Source: an uncultured Holophagales bacterium | Lineage (GTDB): Bacteria > Acidobacteriota > Thermoanaerobaculia > UBA5066 | NCBI GenBank assembly: GCA_937927565.1 | Contig: CALBDV010000175.1 | Coordinates: forward strand, 1 to 7,669 | DNA length: 7,669 nucleotides | Reading direction: 5' to 3' | Shown: positions 5,706 through 7,669 of the stretch, in pieces | Layout of the letters: each line of letters opens with the position of its first letter | How positions within the stretch are numbered: position 1 is the first letter of the stretch | Notes under the pieces: model-generated | Database searches by the model: none | What the model was told of the DNA's origin: nothing | What the model saw: only the letters and a program-made list of their open reading frames with translations | Made by a program: the position numbers and the translations under genes

Positions 5706-7408
5706 GACACTCCTCCTGCGTTTGGCACGCGGTTGCAACTGAAGTATTCAACAAGGGCAGCGAAACGATAAAAGAGAGAGAGTTGCGGCCAAGCAGGGTC
5801 TCTTGAGTCGCGAGCTACTGCATCACCCGCCAACTGCCGCGTCGAGCGCGAGAGTTCCTCAGAGAATACTGGAAGGCCTTGCGAACTGGAGGCAAGTAGC
5901 TCGGCAAGGAATCCGCTGTAGTGCAATGGTTCCCAGTCGTTAATGAAGGCTGCGGGAAGGTAGTCCCTCGCAGCCATCGCTAGGAGCCTCTTCGCGTTCG
6001 GCAACCCGAGGAGGTGCCGCGGTTCAACAGCGAAGGCAATCTCCGCAACCTCGCGGTCGAAAAAGGGCTCGGAGAACGAGACCCCCATTCGCGCCCCGAC
6101 CTGCTCCCGACCTTCGTACGGCCCAAAGACGAAAGCACCCATTCTCTCGTAGCGCCGAGACCAAGTCGCCGTCGAGTGGAATGTGCGAGTCTTTCTCTCT
6201 CTCAATATCTGTCGGGTTTCGCGAGCGAACTTACGGAAGGAGCCTGTCCCCATCGTCTTTCCCGCAGCTGTTAGGCGACGAGCGAAGTGAAGTAGCGCTA
6301 CAGCAGGAGGCAGGTCCCAGGGCGACACTTCGCGCGGAATGAAGTGCCAGAACGTGTCCCCACCCAGGCCACCGACAAGGCTACGGAAGCCCTGAGCAGC
6401 CGCGAGTTCCGTAAGCGCGTAGAACCCAAGCCCTGGCATCTGCAAGGGTTGGTCGCTAACAGAAAGAAGCTTCTGCAGTTCGGCCGCCGCATCCAGGCCC
6501 CGTATGTCGAGAATGACGTGCTTGAGACCAAGGTGAGCAGCCACTCTCGAGGCCCTCTCGGATTCATCGACAGCGTGTCCTCCCGCCACCTCCGTGAAGG
6601 CGGTAGGGGCATGCCCGAACTGCAAACGCAGGTCAGGATCACGAAGTGCCACGGCGGCTACAAACGGAGAGTCGAGCCCACCACTCAACAGGAATGCGGG
6701 TTTAGACAATCGCCGACGGCGCACGGATCTCGACAGGGCTTCAGGCAGGAGAGTGGCGACAGCCTTTGGGGTAATCCGACGATCTGTTGTTGTCGGCGGC
6801 TTCCAGAGCTCTTGCTTCGCTGCCCGGGCGTCCAGAGCGAATGACTCCACGACTCCAGGAAGCGCGCGCCGAACACCCCTGAACATGGTTTCGGACGGGT
6901 TCGTTCCGGGTTCCCCATCTTTGAGGAACGGCCACAGTTGATCAAAATTGAGTTGTCTGTCCTGAACGACTCCCGCCCTCAGAACCTGGCGTATCTCGGT
7001 GGCCACCGCGAGCCGGCGACCAGACGAGGCGTAGAACAAGGGGCGCGTGGAGAAGGGGTCTCGACCGAGGAATGCAGACTTTGAACGGCTGTCCCAGAGT
7101 ATGAATGCGAACTCGCCGTCGATCTCTAAGAATCCCGCTTTGCCTGCCTCCAGATAGGCGGTGAGCAACCGCTCCGCACTTGCCTTCGGGGAGGATCCGA
7201 AGAAGTAGCCGTGTACGCCGACAAGAACCCCTGCCGCTGACGCGAGGGGCCGTTCCTCATCCGCCCAGCGCCAAGCAGCAATAGAACATCCACTAACGCT
7301 GGCAGCCTCAGGCGTGCCGCGAAAGAACTCCTGCCTACCAAGGTCAAGAGCCGCCTGAGTCGGGACACCCAGCCCTCTCAGGTCGATCGCTGCAGTGAGT
7401 CCACCCAT
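5702..7408 (-). CDS. Asparagine-synthetase-like ATP-dependent ligase lacking the glutaminase Cys (lasso-cyclase-like)
   Basis: This 568-residue protein has both AsnB domains. The N-terminal glutamine-amidotransferase fold shows GEFAFILWD (98-106) and LGRDPFSTRPLFY (114-126). The synthetase domain has the pyrophosphate loop LSGGLDS (241-247) and GGLGGDTFWH (346-355), plus SEPFFDREV (446-454). The start is MGGL, aligning with MCGI of true AsnB. Cys2 is replaced by Gly, so glutamine hydrolysis is not expected. Loss of this Cys is typical of ligases that adenylate a carboxylate and join it to an amine already present, such as the lasso cyclase McjC and beta-lactam synthetase. The start is firm: a TGA directly precedes ATG 7408 in frame. 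No good Shine-Dalgarno is seen, but a possible small ORF ends across the start. Its stop overlaps the start of the 55-residue peptide, making that peptide the obvious substrate candidate. AsnB-like enzymes also serve polysaccharide loci, so the substrate remains inferred. Confidence 0.88.
   Translation of the reverse strand: MGGLTAAIDLRGLGVPTQAALDLGRQEFFRGTPEAASVSGCSIAAWRWADEERPLASAAGVLVGVHGYFFGSSPKASAERLLTAYLEAGKAGFLEIDGEFAFILWDSRSKSAFLGRDPFSTRPLFYASSGRRLAVATEIRQVLRAGVVQDRQLNFDQLWPFLKDGEPGTNPSETMFRGVRRALPGVVESFALDARAAKQELWKPPTTTDRRITPKAVATLLPEALSRSVRRRRLSKPAFLLSGGLDSPFVAAVALRDPDLRLQFGHAPTAFTEVAGGHAVDESERASRVAAHLGLKHVILDIRGLDAAAELQKLLSVSDQPLQMPGLGFYALTELAAAQGFRSLVGGLGGDTFWHFIPREVSPWDLPPAVALLHFARRLTAAGKTMGTGSFRKFARETRQILRERKTRTFHSTATWSRRYERMGAFVFGPYEGREQVGARMGVSFSEPFFDREVAEIAFAVEPRHLLGLPNAKRLLAMAARDYLPAAFINDWEPLHYSGFLAELLASSSQGLPVFSEELSRSTRQLAGDAVARDSRDPAWPQLSLFYRFAALVEYFSCNRVPNAGGVS
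5711..5717 (-). promoter_or_regulatory. Strong ribosome binding site of the 55-residue peptide gene
   Basis: AGGAGGA on the - strand lies inside the last codons of the ligase gene, 5 nt before GTG 5705. It is the best Shine-Dalgarno sequence in the window and sets the start of the small peptide, excluding the longer TTG 5738 reading. It implies high translation of the peptide. Confidence 0.75.
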
Positions 7409-7446
7409 TCATGCCACCGCGTCAGAGACGCCCCGGTTTCACTCAT
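7378..7446 (-). CDS. Possible 22-residue leader ORF overlapping the ligase start
   Basis: ATG 7446 has GGAG (7453-7456) at a 6-nt gap and encodes MSETGASLTRWHEWVDSLQR plus two residues, ending at TGA 7378-7380, 31 bp inside the ligase gene. The same frame is open further upstream from ATG 7488 (36 residues). It has the better ribosome binding site of the two overlapping ORFs, so it could couple translation into the ligase. At 22 codons, chance is a real alternative. Confidence 0.25.
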   Translation of the reverse strand: MSETGASLTRWHEWVDSLQRST

Positions 7447-7496
7447 ATGCTTCTCCATACCGACCGAATCCCAGAACGCCGAAGGCATGATGAGGG

Positions 7497-7522
7497 CAAG
7501 GCGAGGTCTCCACTCCGCCTTG
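7497..7522. terminator. Inverted repeat between the secreted-protein gene and the ligase operon
   Basis: CAAGGCG (7497-7503) and CGCCTTG (7516-7522) form a perfect 7-bp stem with a 12-nt loop. It starts 25 bp after the stop codon of the upstream - strand gene. A T-tract is lacking, so it may be a weak or Rho-assisted terminator, or a structure in the operon's 5' leader. No convincing -35/-10 promoter was seen between 7409 and 7547. Confidence 0.35.
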
Positions 7523-7547
7523 TCTCCCAATCACTCCAAGGTCCTCC

Positions 7548-7669
7548 CTACTTCACCGAGACGATCTCGCTCTGAATGTAAGCCCCGTCCCCCGACCTCT
7601 TCCCGGGCTCGGAGCCGTCGTTCACCACCGCGTAGGTGATGAAGGGGTTCGGGCCGGAGACGACGGTCA
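7548..7669 (-). CDS. C-terminal end of a probable secreted/structural protein (5' part outside window)
   Basis: Thirty-nine residues before a TAG stop (7548-7550) read in an open frame to the window edge. They include SGPNPFITYAVVNDG and PGKRSGDGAYIQ. This Gly/Asn/Asp-rich beta-type ending recalls C-termini of large secreted proteins of environmental bacteria, a memory-based resemblance without a named family. It is separated from the ligase gene by about 140 bp and an inverted repeat, so it is probably not part of the same unit. Confidence 0.6.
   Translation of the reverse strand, partial: TVVSGPNPFITYAVVNDGSEPGKRSGDGAYIQSEIVSVK

Noticed and set aside
5706..5738. TTG 5738 start adding 11 residues to the small peptide
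   Set aside because: GTG 5705 has an ideal Shine-Dalgarno sequence and a GTGA overlap with the ligase stop; the extension is just Arg/Lys-rich out-of-frame ligase sequence.
6344..6844. 166-residue + strand open frame
   Set aside because: It is antisense to the ligase gene, including its SGGLDS region, and has no recognisable features.

Overview
This GC-rich window comes from a bacterium I cannot place exactly. The sulfatase-like C-terminus, the ending of the secreted protein at the right edge, and the short YxxP peptide beside PqqD and asparagine-synthetase-like genes all remind me of Acidobacteriota or related soil phyla. That is a low-confidence impression, not a sequence match. No tRNA, rRNA, CRISPR array, insertion sequence or attachment site was found.

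Layout. A 5'-truncated nucleotidyltransferase gene (2-982) lies on the + strand. Everything else is on the - strand and reads leftward. At the right edge is the 3' end of a probable secreted protein (7548-7669). After about 140 bp containing a 7-bp inverted repeat, a compact run of genes follows in transcription order: a possible 22-residue leader ORF (7446-7378), an asparagine-synthetase-like ATP-dependent ligase without the glutaminase cysteine (7408-5702), a 55-residue peptide overlapping it by GTGA (5705-5538), a secreted four-cysteine protein (5497-4826), a PqqD-family peptide chaperone (4786-4418), an HPr-kinase-like protein overlapping it by ATGA (4421-3429), a membrane sulfatase/alkaline-phosphatase-superfamily protein with Thr where the Cys/Ser should be (3361-1286), and a small ORF broken at a G8 tract (1278-1037). 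The operon and the nucleotidyltransferase gene converge near 983-1036.

How the parts may work together. PqqD chaperone, asparagine-synthetase-like ligase, HprK-like kinase and PF14907 nucleotidyltransferase together are a known tailoring set of ribosomal peptide (RiPP) clusters, notably lasso peptides of the paeninodin type. Related HprK-like/PqqD pairs also occur near exopolysaccharide/exosortase loci. The 55-residue peptide has a leader-like Y-x-x-P-x-F-x(3)-G signature and is tightly coupled to the ligase, so it is the best precursor candidate. It does not fit the lasso rule cleanly. No transglutaminase-like leader peptidase and no ABC exporter lie in the window. The most interesting hypothesis is a RiPP-like pathway in which a short peptide, or the adjacent secreted four-cysteine protein, is modified by ligation and phosphoryl or nucleotidyl transfer.
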